A DNA stretch of 64,000 nt from Daucus carota subsp. sativus (GCF_001625215.2 NC_030387.2:33751606-33815605); one strand, 5' to 3'; shown: positions 34,785 through 46,680, counted from the first letter of the stretch. The notes: generated from the letters alone by a model not told the origin. A program made the numbers and translations.

Positions 34785-36940
34785 ACTAAACAAGTTCTAG
34801 GAACCGTATATCATATATATTTTAAGTGATGAATAAATTAGATAACGTAAGCATATTGTAGTCATTTTTGAAACAGATGGTGTGATTTATATTATTCTTC
34901 AAATAAAATGGTAGAAAATATTTATTTTACATTAAAGAAAATCATAAACACATGAAACACAAAATTTGTTTTGGATTCAGAAAAAAAATCATATGCAAAT
35001 AGCTATCAGTTGCCTTATAAAATAAAAGTTGATTTTTTTCTAATCTAACGGTGCTTATTTGTTTAATATACGATCCAACAGATGATAAGTTTTGGACGAT
35101 AGAACCATGCGATCAAATTATCCCTTTAGGCTTATTGTATATAAGTATACAATTATATAATTTCCAACTTTGCGAAAAGAATTTGTAGTATTTTTGGACC
35201 GCATCTCTTATCCTCCTCCTTGTCCTTGAACCCAAATTATTCGAATTATTAAGATACAAGTACATGATAACATTATTTGCATTGTATAAATTTGTAATCT
35301 CGTAACCGTATAATATATGTTCACTCATATCGGTGTGAATAATTACAATCGAGTGTGCAATTCTAAATCTCATGAATCAACTTGTTTGTCTTTTACTTCA
35401 TTACTAGAATTTGAATCCGATTATATACAATATAATCTGAATTTCGACTAAATTCCCCGGCCGAATAGTTTGTTTGTGCCATTATCTCTGGTCTAAACGG
35501 CCACAAAAGACCACTTGTCCTCGTACATGCATACCATGATTGGCGGGCTTCATGCGCTTCTCAATTTCAAATCGGTGACATAACGGCCATTATTAAGAGC
35601 AAGTTCAAGATGCCCGTATCATGTCCTAAGTTATAATTTAGGGTGATTGATCTAGCAATGTCCTAGTGATGCTTTATATCATTAAGACAACCTCCCCAAG
35701 CCCTATTTTTGGGACACATCTCACCTTGTCCTATTCAATATTTTATTATAAATTCTCATCATACTCTCTTTCTCTCTCTATTTTTATATTATTCTTAAAT
35801 GATGAAAGAGAATCTTTAATAATAAAATATTGAACATAATGTGAGAATAAGACACATTGTTGGAGTTCAAGTTAGTAAAGTATGTCCTAAATTACTAGAA
35901 CATAATATTTTATATTATATTTGAGGCATCAACTAGGACACTCTTGGACTTGCTCTAAGACGAACAAGACGTAATAACATGTGAGATGACACAAGAGTAA
36001 GGCTTAAATTTAAATAAACCATTCAAGTTTGCTTGTTTGTACATGTCAACCACTGAACAAATAAACTCGATAGGGTTACTATCCAAGTACTGAAATTGTA
36101 CAGTACAACCATTGACAAAGATAATTACTCTGGTTTGTGAGAGAGTAGTTCACACTCTCTGACTTGTGGAGGTGAATGGTGCAAAAACTTCTGACTGGCC
36201 CAAAAAATAAGGCTTCACTGCTAAAAAGAAAGTAACATTTGAATCATACAAATATCTTTGTCGACACGAGATAAAAGTGCATCTCGAATTATCATGACAT
36301 TCTTTACCGTTCCGGTGTTTTAAATTTATGTGTTTCCTAACTTTGTTTAAAATTATTTTTATATAAATATTAGAGTTAAGTTCCATGTAGTTCACATATT
36401 TACTGTAGTACCGTAGACCACGTATATTCTGCAACTATAAAATGGCATAAAAACATTATAAAATGTATGAAACTTGTTATTCTGTGAAATACATTCTATA
36501 AATATCACTATTTCATTAAAAATATTAAAAATTATTTATGTTCGACAAGTAGAACGCATATGTTCTGTAATATGTAAATATGTTCAGCAACTTAACATGT
36601 TTTACAGAATAATGTGTTTTTCACTATTTAACTTGTAGAATGTTTAGGATTGTCCATTAATTGTATACATACCAAAAATATTAGTAGGAGTTAGAGGAGT
36701 ATAAAGTGGGTGTAGTGCAACGACAATCCATTATTGTCTTTAATGACAGGATATCTAGAAATAGCGGGTATATTACTAGTTTTGAAAAAATATATAATCG
36801 AGCATGCGTCCAAAAAAAACCCCGAATAAAAGTGAATGTTAGGAGGGAGTACTAAACTGCCATCTTCCAAGATAACCTAGGAACACCAGAAAGTACGGGA
36901 AATAACATTTTCCAAACGATAGAAGCATGAAACTTTTAGG
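34785..36940. other. Intergenic region, no gene seen
   Basis: AT-rich sequence with one Tourist-like MITE (35597-35955). Frames at 35113-35373 and 36150-36434 have no recognisable features. Confidence 0.45.
35597..35955. mobile_element. Tourist-like (PIF/Harbinger) MITE, 359 bp
   Basis: Inverted termini GAGCAAGTTCAAGA and TCTTGGACTTGCTC are flanked by TAA on both sides, the 3-bp TWA duplication of PIF/Harbinger. A relative is at 51373-51752. Confidence 0.8.
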
Positions 36941-37316
36941 CTGTTGTGGTCAAAGTTTACATTGATTTTCAAAACGTTGGCTAGAGTTCCAAATTCTCAA
37001 AAAGATGGCCAAACTTTGACTTCGCTTTTTAAAAGTGTGGCTCCCGTTGAATGTCCCTAACGGGAGCCTGACAGGAGCCACATTTTTGAAAAGCGGACCA
37101 AAATGTAGCCACTTTTATGAGAATTTGGAACTCATTTTTACCCTTTTGTTCATTCCAAATTCTCAAAAAATTGGCCAAATTTCAGTCCGCTTTTCAAAAA
37201 TGTACATATAATGGGAGCCACACTTTTAAAAAGGGAAGCCAAAATTTGGCCATCTTTTTGAGAATTTGAAACTCTGGTCAACTTTTTAAAAATCAGTGTA
37301 AACTTTGGGTACAACT
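36941..37316. mobile_element. MITE with long (about 100 bp) inverted repeats
   Basis: Left and right sides match after complementing, through AAAGTTTACA, a TTCTCAAAAAGATGGCCAAA block and AAAGTGTGGCTCCC. No ORF and no clear target duplication. Long arms on a short element suggest a MULE-type MITE, but this is inference. Confidence 0.65.
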
Positions 37317-37347
37317 TTGAAATTTACTCTATTTTAAATAAAGATCG

Positions 37348-37349
<2 letters not shown>

Positions 37350-37424
<75 letters not shown>
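37350..37424. repeat. (AT)n microsatellite, about 75 bp
   Basis: Uninterrupted TA dinucleotides directly left of the TA-inserting element. Confidence 0.95.
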
Positions 37425-37430
<6 letters not shown>

Positions 37431-37853
37431 CACTCCATAGCATACCCTCTTATATGGAGTGACGTAGCACACCATTATAAATATATACATAATATATATT
37501 TTATTATATTTTTTATAAAATATAATTGCAAATTTTGATTATTAAACCGAAAACGAAATTATACATTTTTTTAATTCCAAAGATCATCTAAAATTATGCA
37601 ATATCTCAACATGATTCTATAACAGAATAATAATCATCCAGAATTATTCTGTTGTAGAATCAGTTTCGAAAATATACTTTTTTTAATCAAATTTTAAGTG
37701 TTAAATTACTTAAAATAGATTTATTTTATAGTATTCTATATTAGAATCACGTTTTATTAGTATTCTATAACAGAATTTATAATAAAAATTGAAGATTTAT
37801 AGTGGCGCACTATGTAACTCCATATAAGGAGTCCCTCTCTGGAATGTTGGCCT
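37425..37853. mobile_element. MITE inserted in an (AT)n tract
   Basis: Inverted arms share CTTATATGGAGT and TAGCACACCATTATAAAT-type blocks. Both ends abut TATATA runs, so it inserted into or near a TA microsatellite, as Micron-like MITEs do. Confidence 0.6.
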
Positions 37854-39262
37854 ATATATATATATATAATAAATTGTTAAAATTAAATTACTATATCACT
37901 TTAAATATGAACAGTTATAAAATTTATGACATAATAAATATCAATAAATAACTAATATAATAATAAATAAACATTAAATAATATTTTGATATTAAAATAT
38001 ATCGATTTTCACCCTATTAATCATTCTGATTAATTAATCTCTAATTTTCGATTAACTCTAAATTTGTAACTCAGCCGATTAGGTTCGATTACCAACTTCT
38101 CAAACACTGGTTTTAAACCGTTAATTTAACACTAAGTAAATATTGTGCAGAGTTTAAAAAATAAAAATGACAATCATTTTGACTACTTATATATTTTAAC
38201 CACTAATGTGTAAAATATATATATACGAAGTCAACAAACAGTAATTTGGTTTATTTGTAATATGTTACTGTAGTTGGGATGTTGCTGAGGGTTGAATAGG
38301 ATGGAGATTGCGGAACAGGTTTAGAAATTGAAATAATATGAAAGTGAGCAAGGCGTGACGTGATTTGGATTCACATGCTATAATGATTCATGTACCGTGC
38401 GAGAAAAAAGAGCGGAGAGAAACTTGACAATTTTGCATTACACTGAACCGCAGGTGTACAACAAACACCGCTGTCTTGAGTTCATTTTTCCGGTTGAAAC
38501 TGACTACATTTTTGTCTACTAAGCTCCTGACAATATAATCAAGCAAGTGAGAAAACTACAAAAGTCTATGTTACCTGCCAATAGCAAAGCATCCGAGATG
38601 GAAAATCATTTATCTTTTTTTTTGTAATATTATTACTGAGATATAATTATTTACAGTTATAAGAATTATTTTGATCAAGTTATTTTATTTTATGGAAGAT
38701 GATTTGCTTTCTAAATTTTTTAACTTATATATGTATGTATATAATAATAATAATAATTAGTAAGGCTGATTACAAGGAGGAGCTGATTTTTTAAAATGAT
38801 CTTTTATATTTTATAAAATCAAATTTAAAAATAAAATAAATTACTAAAAAGAGTTAGATTTTCAACTTTTCGTATTTTAAATTATAAGTCGGAGTAGACT
38901 GACTTATAAAGTCTTCACATAAATAATACGAATGAGTTGTTTGTGATTTATAAGTACACAAAATTGTATTTTTCAGCGGCATTTTAAGTCATTTACAAGA
39001 AATTTAAATATCAAAATAAGCTACAGAGCCAAAAGCCGAAAGTTAAGAATTTTGGCCGAAAGTTAAGAATACAGGGTCGGTCAAATGAAGTTCACTGGGA
39101 TGTGTCATGCTGAACATACGAGTAACATAGTTAATTTCCTTACAATCACTGCAGCTTGTGTATCACTATCATCAATGAAAGCAAGCATTCATATCTATGA
39201 ATGCTAATATGTTCCTACATACACAAGCTAGCATTAATATGTCTGTGATCCTTTCTACAAAC
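37854..39262. other. Intergenic region, no gene seen
   Basis: AT-rich. A GATTAATTAATC-type tract near 38010-38080 may be part of an old element. Confidence 0.45.
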
Positions 39263-41987
39263 TTACTGTTTGGCTAAAAACATCGCCCCTTTTTTTGTCC
39301 AGAGGCGCCAGATTCTTGAGTGGGATGGATTTTCTACAGGATCAGCTTCAGTGACAGCAGCTGCTGCAGTGTGGTATCTTTCTACCATCTCATGATCCAT
39401 TATCCACTTCAGACCTTCGGATGTCTCGGTCAATATTGGGGTCTGGAACGCCTGAGCATGATAAATTTATTTTTTTATCCAGCAGAGACATAAAAACCTA
39501 ACTTAAAGTAACAAAAATATTGGATTGAATTTTTACTTGTCCACGGGGACTTGTACTTGATGTTGTCCCCCTCTGAATCACACGTGGAGAATAACTATCA
39601 GGTAGTACTGAGCTTTCCTCTGGAGCAGTGGAAGAGAACTCTTAAAACAGCATACATAGAACATAAAAAACGACATGAAGCAGAAATATCAAAACATGAA
39701 AAACGAAAAACGACATGATGAAGAAATGTCAATTTCACCTCTGGCTGTACTTGGAAGAGACTGACCTGAGCCAGGACTGCTCTCCTGCCGTCTATGGCTT
39801 CTTCCCCTTTGCTGAATCCGGGCCGCAGCTAAGAAAACTGCTGCTGCGACCCTTTGCTTAATCCGGGCCACAGCAAAAAGAATTGCTGCTAAGAAAAGAG
39901 TGACTCCACAAACGATACAAATGATTGCACCAGGAGCATAATCTTTTGTCTTTTGCTCCTTTTTCGGACAATATGGAGGACTGCTACCATTGGTAGCAGT
40001 CGTTGCCTCGTTAGATGGTGGAGGTGGACTAGTGATATGAGGTGTGAAGTCAAACCAGGGGAAAAACCAAGGTATATCACCTGTTCTTCTATGAAATCTG
40101 TTTCCTCCTAACCTATGAATACGATTAAAGATATACAACTTATCTACTTGTGTACTTGTAAAAGAAAAAAAAAACAAAACCTAGGAGATAATGCTTCTTA
40201 CCATAGATTAGGTATTCCTCGGAAACTAGGTGGTATTACACCGCTAAAGTGGTTATCTTGGATATCCCTGGTGACATATATAGTGAGCTGACAGAACAAA
40301 AATATGAAATACGTAATAAATACTTTGTAAATAAATGATCTAAATCATACAAATCTGAGAGAGGGAGTTCAGAAAGAAGGGTGACAGATCCAGTAAATCC
40401 ATTGCTCTCTAAGAACCTGCAGACCATTGACAGCAAATTGGGAAACCTCTTTGAATTGGAACTTATAATAAGAATTGAAGAAATGAGGAGGGACAACTCA
40501 CAATTTGCTCAAATTAATTAAGCCTTGAAATGAACTGGGTAGATCTCCAGTGAAATTATTGTATGACAAATCCCTGTGACATGATTATGAATTTCATAAA
40601 ATGTGAATCAATTATTCCAACTACAGATAGTATATTAAAATAAGAATAAACGTCCTAAGATAATAAGGACTGGTTATACAAGTGGGAGTAGTTCTGCAGC
40701 TGCCATTAAATTGTCATTCAAACTATATGTTGCACATTTAGACTATTTTATTAGGAGTACTTCTCGAATAAAATTACAAGAGGTGAAGAAATATTACATT
40801 TCTTTGAGGTTTGTCAGTCCTGTGAAAACGTCTCCAATTGGTCCAGATAGTGAGTTGTGGCTCACATTTCTGTCGAAATATATACATATAGTTAAATTAC
40901 CATATTCTATCCTAGTGAGCCAAATTCTGCCATTTTCAGATAACGATAAACTTACAAAAGCTGAAGATGCTTCATGTTTGTCAAGGAGTACGGCAGGTTC
41001 TGGCTAAACATATTGTGTGCTAGGTTCCTATTAGGAGAGGGAAATATATGAAATAGAAAAATGTAATGCATAACATGATCATTAAGGAGACTCCTTACAA
41101 GTAAGTGAGATTAGCCGGTAGGGCGTATGGAATCGGACCCTGAATCCGGTTCGAACTCATGTCCCTGGTACAAATATTCACATAAACCAGAAAAGATAAA
41201 TATACAATATCAGCACTTCAAATTTTTACAAGTTGGTTTTCCAGAACAACTTACAGCTTCTTCAAGTTCCGAAGATCAGATAGTCGGTACCCTAGGTTAC
41301 CACCAAGCTGAAGCCCAGGAATTTCTCTGCAATTCAATGATATATGTTATTTTTTTATGGCTTTATTAAAGTTAACAGAGCAGAACATAAACGAGTATGT
41401 AACAGTTTTTACAATTGAACCACTGATGAGCCCTTGCAGGTAACTCCTGTCCATGATTCTGCACATGGATCCCCGCCATATGTCCTCCATCCCTTGAGCT
41501 GTGACGGAATATTCAGGGTTCTGTGCAGGTCTTGCAGTGACTTGGCTGCATAATTAAGCCAAAACACTCAAAAGTCTACTGAATGCTGGTAATCTTTTGG
41601 TCTAGCACTTCTAAACCCAAAACGCATTGACTAACGAAGTGTTATCTACTTGACACCGGTACCCCTAACCTCAAATTTGTGCTCATTGTATAAAATCAGA
41701 ATCTCAACAAAGCGATTAAGAACTATGCTCATAAAATCAATATTCACTCCCAATCTCAACAAAGTGACATATGAGAATAAGGAATATCAACAAAGTGAAT
41801 TAAGAACTACGCTTATAAAAGCAAATATTAAACAACAACTAATCAAAGAGAGATAATACATGAATAAACGTCGTCACATACTTTCGTGTTCATCAGTCTC
41901 AGCACTAGCCTGGAGACCTAGGGCTAAGAAGACGAGAAGAGTAAAATACAGCCACAAACTCCTCGCGGACATAGCAACTGGATACAT
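39263..41987 (-). CDS. STRUBBELIG-receptor-family LRR protein lacking a kinase domain
   Basis: Twelve exons keep frame: 41987-41882, 41545-41413, 41326-41255, 41164-41099, 41027-40956, 40869-40798, 40573-40502, 40416-40351, 40267-40202, 40112-39739, 39640-39537 and 39451-39263. This gives 463 aa, or 458 from the second ATG at 41972. A signal peptide (SLWLYFTLLVFLALGLQASA) leads to the SUB-type N-cap (GWRTYGGDPCAESWTGVTC). Six or so LRRs follow, mostly one per 66-72 nt exon (DMSSNRIQGPIP, NLAHNMFSQNLP, NVSHNSLSGPIG, DLSYNNFTGDLP). Then come GGNRFHRRTGDIPWFFPW, a Pro-rich linker, and one membrane span (GAIICIVCGVTLFLAAILFAV) followed by basic residues. Normal SRF proteins continue into a large kinase-like domain; here a tail of about 150 residues ends at TAA 39263-39265 instead. 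It may act as a membrane-anchored receptor-like protein or be a 3'-truncated gene. Confidence 0.85.
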
Positions 41988-42609
41988 CAATTAAACTTAT
42001 ATTATTCAATAGAGTCTAACAAAATCAGGCAAAGTGAAAACAGAGAAAAGAATCAATGACGATGTATAAACAGAGGTAAAAGTAGAAATCAAGAACAGGA
42101 TTGACTGGAGATACATATGCTTACAAACAAGATATAAACGGAGAGATATACAAGAATGTGTACGTACAGTGTTGTTAGCCCTGGAGGTTTTGAGAGAGAG
42201 ATCGAGAGGGAGAGAGAATGGAGAGAGGGGGGAGAGATGATGGAGACTGAATGGGGGAGAGTGTCTTAAATGCCACCTCCACCTAGGCTAAAACGGTTGT
42301 GTAAGCAATTTTTTTTAAAAAAATTTGGAGTTACTCTATGTTGCATTTTATGTTAACTTCTCCCGTTACACTTGTTTGCAACACAATTTATTTGTTAAAA
42401 ATTCAGAAAAATGATAATTTTGCAAATCCTAAAAAAAAAATTAAAAATGAATTAAAAAAGAGAGTATATTTTTTTTAAAAGGGTATTTTTTAAAAGAACA
42501 AATAATATTACAGTGCAATATTTTTTTATAATTAAAAAATGCTGAAACACTCTTTTCGTTTCCACAAGATTGAGATAAAAGGAGCTAGGGAACCAAGACG
42601 GCATTGGCT
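41988..42609. other. Promoter and leader of the SRF-like gene
   Basis: Minus-strand leader with a GAGAGA-rich tract (42180-42245, read as CT-rich in the transcript), then AT-rich sequence up to the foldback MULE target duplication. No gene seen. Confidence 0.5.
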
Positions 42610-42798
42610 GCAATATGAGGCTCCTTCAAATTTCTAACCACCCTAAACACAATCTTTACAAAACTAACCACCTTTTTTTTCACTTCACAAAACTAACCAC
42701 CCTAAATTCCTCAAGCCACGGGCGAACACAGCAAAATAACCCTTCCATGTTCGACCCAGCCAAGGGCGAACATAGCATGAATATAGTTATCTGTTCGC

Positions 42799-42824
42799 CC
42801 TTGGCAAGGGCGAACATAGTTACT
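42799..42824. repeat. GTTCGCCCTTG/CAAGGGCGAAC palindrome, left arm
   Basis: A short near-perfect palindrome with related half-sites at about 42716-42774 (GGGCGAACA) and mirrored in the right arm at about 46440-46520. Another variant (GTTCGCCCGAAGAGAGGGCG) lies near 43464, mirrored near 45780. Confidence 0.8.
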
Positions 42825-43644
42825 GCTCGGTCATACAGTCGTATGGTTTGTGCTGTTGAGGATGAACACGTCACTCTCTTTATATATTTACTTATTTAGG
42901 TAGGGGTTTACATTTTGTTTGTTAAAGCATATGATCTCCCATGAAGAAATTTTATGAGAACTGCACGTGGAACGGTGTAAGCATGTATTTCCTCGGTTTC
43001 AATTTATATTTTCAATTTTAAAAAAAATATTTTAAATTAATTATCCATTTTAATTTTCAATACAAAATTATATTTTGAAAGTCAATTTTACTTCACATAT
43101 CTCTTGTTTATATTTCTTAGATCAATCTTCTGTTATTTATAATTTTTTACTTTTTTTTGACAAAGTGAACATTCACTTTTCTTAAATTGTGGTTTTTTTG
43201 AAAGTAATCAAAGTATACATTAATTTGACATAGATGGAGTATTTACTTCTTACTAGTGACATAGTTACTGCTAATCACAGCACACACAAAAGCGAGCAGG
43301 GAAATTTAGATAAATTTAAAAGTAAATTTAGAGAAATTTTAGAGAAATTTAAAAGTAATTTAAAGTACAAATGTCAAATTAAAAAATACATAATATAATA
43401 TCATATCAATATTTCGAATATAATAAATAAATGAAAGCATAATGAAAGAAGCTAATTAGTTATGTTCGCCCGAAGAGAGGGCGAACATATAATGGGTTGT
43501 TTTGTAAATATTGAATTGATATTATTTTATTGATTAAAAATGTCATGAGTTGAAGTGATAATTGAGTAAATTTGTTTATATATAGTTAGAACTAAGGCCA
43601 TACACATACTCGAACTTCTCATCTGCTCATACTAAAAACATCTC

Positions 43645-44040
43645 ATGGACAAGCAGAAAAAATCTAGAAAGCTTGACGACGGGATGGAAGAATGGAGTTG
43701 TAAAAAAACGAGAAGACTTGTTTCAATTGCCATGGAAAGGGATGCGGAGAAGATGAAGTTTGCTACGGAGATGCGGTTGTTGGAGTATCGAGAAGCGAGA
43801 CAGGGCAAACACTGGGTGCCGACTAAGGATGAGACCCATATTGAAGTTCTGCATGGAGTCGGTCGCCCGCTACGTGAATATCACTACAGAAAAGACCGGG
43901 ATATAAATGATGCCTTCTTGAAAGGAAAGATCACGGATGAGGAAAGGATAGGTTTGCTGAGAGAAAGCTCGGCAGAATACGCTGCAAAAGTTAAAGTCAT
44001 TGAGAAATCAAATTTTGATGCTTATGCAAAGCAGTTGTAA
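43645..44040 (+). CDS. ORF A, left arm of foldback MULE (131 aa, unknown)
   Basis: Complete frame, ATG to TAA: MDKQKKSRKLDDGMEEW at the start, then a charged, helix-prone segment (SIAMERDAEKMKFATEMRLL), a middle VPTKDETHIEVLHGVGRPL and an end EKSNFDAYAKQL. No membrane span, signal peptide or known domain is visible. The right-arm copy at 45224-45619 encodes the same protein. A TATATATAG motif lies about 65 bp upstream. It could be a captured host gene or an element-specific protein. Confidence 0.55.
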   Translation: MDKQKKSRKLDDGMEEWSCKKTRRLVSIAMERDAEKMKFATEMRLLEYREARQGKHWVPTKDETHIEVLHGVGRPLREYHYRKDRDINDAFLKGKITDEERIGLLRESSAEYAAKVKVIEKSNFDAYAKQL

Positions 44041-44144
44041 TTTTGTTTGTGCTAAGTTTTTCCATTTTAATGTTTTCAAAAGAAATAATAAAGATGCATT
44101 TATTCGTACTTATATTTATTGGAATAAAATACAAATGATATTTG

Positions 44145-44703
44145 TCAATCAGAATCATTGGCACCGGTTGAGTCTTCGTCAGACATGTAGAAATCCGAAA
44201 TGTAATTTGGATTTTCAAGCAGTGCACATTCTTCTTCGAAAGACATTTCTCTTCTGCTAGCAGTTGCCGAGTCTCTGGCCAACTGATACATGTACATACG
44301 ACATCGGCGCAACAACATTCTGTTGTTCTCTTCCCTGATCTGCTCCACTCCTGCAATCACTTTCATTCGATATTCACCCCAACTACCCTGGAACCTATAT
44401 TCCGGATAAATAGCTAGCGAGTCACGGGCCGGGAGTTTTGCACCTAGAGCTATAAGATCATTTCTCAACTGGTCGGATTCTTCAAGACGATGAGCCCATT
44501 CGCGCCGAACACCAGCATTGGAAGACAAACACATAACATGAATAACATAACACATCCTCAGCATCCCATCGAGATCCATCACCTTTCATGGTCTTCCTCA
44601 TTCTTCTTACTCTTTCGGCATGCTTCGTCTCCATTTCTGCCACTTCCGCTGCCTGCGACCATTTGAGGTCACTTATTTCATCAGCAAGTTTGTTGATGAC
44701 CAC
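44145..44703 (-). CDS. ORF B with upstream part, left arm and spacer of foldback MULE (unknown, frame broken)
   Basis: The spacer encodes VINKLADEISDLKWSQAAEV and then a helical charged run to MRKTMKGDGSRWDA. In this arm a 46-bp extra piece after GATGCTG throws the frame off. After it, the frame GVRREWAHRLEESDQL resumes and runs to the TGA at 44145. The C-terminal part is acidic (SFEEECALLENPNYISDFYM). The right arm lacks the extra 46 bp and reads through the joint. No known domain. Confidence 0.5.
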
Positions 44704-44705
44704 AG

Positions 44706-45119
44706 TTGAACGGTTGTATAGCTAGCGGTGATGGATCTCGATGGGATGCTGGTGTTCGGCGCGAGTGGGCTCATCGTCTTGAAGAATCCGACCAGTTGAG
44801 AAATGATCTTATAGCTCTAGGTGCAAAACTCCCGGCCCGTGACTCGCTAGCTATTTATCCGGAATATAGGTTCCAGGGTAGTTGGGGTGAATATCGAATG
44901 AAAGTGATTGCAGGAGTGGAGCAGATCAGGGAAGAGAACAACAGAATGTTGTTGCGCCGATGTCGTATGTACATGTATCAGTTGGCCAGAGACTCGGCAA
45001 CTGCTAGCAGAAGAGAAATGTCTTTCGAAGAAGAATGTGCACTGCTTGAAAATCCAAATTACATTTCGGATTTCTACATGTCTGACGAAGACTCAACCGG
45101 TGCCAATGATTCTGATTGA
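44706..45119 (+). CDS. ORF B, right arm of foldback MULE (unknown, 5' part missing)
   Basis: Open from about 44706 to TGA at 45117-45119. From GDGSRWDAGVRREWAHRLEE onward it matches ORF B of the left arm without the 46-bp extra piece. No ATG precedes the matching part in this arm, so it is probably a 5'-truncated copy. It has acidic and charged helices and no recognised domain. Confidence 0.45.
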   Translation: MNGCIASGDGSRWDAGVRREWAHRLEESDQLRNDLIALGAKLPARDSLAIYPEYRFQGSWGEYRMKVIAGVEQIREENNRMLLRRCRMYMYQLARDSATASRREMSFEEECALLENPNYISDFYMSDEDSTGANDSD

Positions 45120-45223
45120 CAAATATCATTTGTATTTTATTCCAATAAATATAAGTAAGAATAAATGCATCTTTATTATTTCTTTTGAAAACATTAAAAT
45201 GGAAAAACTTAGCACAAACAAAA

Positions 45224-45619
45224 TTACAACTGCTTTGCATAAGCATCAAAATTTGATTTCTCAATGACTTTAACTTTTGCAGCGTATTCTGCCGAGCTTT
45301 CTCTCAGCAAACCTATCCTTTCCTCATCCGTGATCTTTCCTTTCAAGAAGGCATCATTTATATCCCGGTCTTTTCTGTAGTGATATTCACGTAGCGGGCG
45401 ACCGACTCCATGCAGAACTTCAATATGGGTCTCATCCTTAGTCGGCACCCAGTGTTTGCCCTGTCTCGCTTCTCGATACTCCAACAACCGCATCTCCGTA
45501 GCAAACTTCATCTTCTCCGCATCCCTTTCCATGGCAATTGAAACAAGTCTTCTCGTTTTTTTACAACTCCATTCTTCCATCCCGTCGTCAAGCTTTCTAG
45601 ATTTTTTCTGCTTGTCCAT
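45224..45619 (-). CDS. ORF A, right arm of foldback MULE (131 aa, unknown)
   Basis: Same 131-residue protein as 43645-44040, on the opposite strand. Both copies are uninterrupted, which points to a recent duplication or gene conversion between arms. Confidence 0.55.
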   Translation of the reverse strand: MDKQKKSRKLDDGMEEWSCKKTRRLVSIAMERDAEKMKFATEMRLLEYREARQGKHWVPTKDETHIEVLHGVGRPLREYHYRKDRDINDAFLKGKITDEERIGLLRESSAEYAAKVKVIEKSNFDAYAKQL

Positions 45620-46680
45620 GAGATGTTTTTAGTATGAGCAGATGAGAAGTTCGAGTATGTGTATGGCCTTAGTTCTAACTATATATAAACAAATTTACTC
45701 AATTATCACTTCAACTCATGACATTTTTAATCAATAAAATAATATCAATTCAATATTTACAAAACAACCCATTATATGTTCGCCCTCTCTTCGGGCGAAC
45801 ATAACTAATTAGCTTCTTTCATTATGCTTTCATTTATTTATTATATTCGAAATATTGATATGATATTATATTATGTATTTTTTAATTTGACATTTGTACT
45901 TTAAATTACTTTTAAATTTCTCTAAAATTTCTCTAAATTTACTTTTAAATTTATCTAAATTTCCCTGCTCGCTTTTGTGTGTGCTGTGATTAGCAGTAAC
46001 TATGTCACTAGTAAGAAGTAAATACTCCATCTATGTCAAATTAATGTATACTTTTTACTTTCAAAAAAACCACAATTTAAGAAAAGTGAATGTTCACTTT
46101 GTCAAAAAAAAGTAAAAAATTATAAATAACAGAAGATTGATCTAAGAAATATAAACAAGAGATATGTGAAGTAAAATTGACTTTCAAAATATAATTTTGT
46201 ATTGAAAATTAAAATAGATAATTAATTTAAAATATTTTTTTTAAAATTGAAAATATAAATTGAAACCGAGGAAATACATGCTTACACCGTTCCACGTGCA
46301 GTTCTCATAAAATTTCTTCACGGGAGATCATATGCTTTAACAAACAAAATGTAAACCCCTACCTAAATAAGTAAATATATAAAGAGAGTGACGTGTTCAT
46401 CCTCAACAGCACAAACCATACGACTGTATGACCGAGCAGTAACTATGTTCGCCCTTGCCAAGGGCGAACAGATAACTATATTCATGCTGTGTTCGCCCTT
46501 GGCTGGGTCGAACATGGAAGGGTTATTTTGCTGTGTTCGCCCGTGGCTTGAGGAATTTAGGGTGGTTAGTTTTGTGAAGTGAAAAAAAGGGTGGTTAGTT
46601 TTGTAAAGATTGTGTTTAGGGTGGTTAGAAATTTGAAGGAGCCGCAATATGATCCTCCATCAGTGTCAGCCAATTCTTTA

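Larger units (their letters stand above)
42619..46643. mobile_element. Foldback MULE with 2-kb inverted arms, 4,025 bp
   Basis: The direct repeat GCAATATGA at 42610-42618 and 46644-46652 is a 9-bp target-site duplication. The element starts GGCTCCTTCAAATTTC and ends in its complement. The two arms are nearly identical inverted copies from the tips to the centre: left about 42619-44588, right about 44726-46643, with few substitutions and short indels. A unique spacer of about 135 bp separates them. Each arm carries ORF A (131 aa) and a convergent ORF B. The sub-terminal zone has palindromes such as GTTCGCCCTTGG/CAAGGGCGAAC. No transposase domain is recognisable, so mobility would depend on another MULE. 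Confidence 0.9.

Noticed and set aside
42640..42720. Telomere-like CCCTAAA motifs
   Set aside because: Only a few scattered CCCTAAA copies within the foldback element's end; no tandem array.
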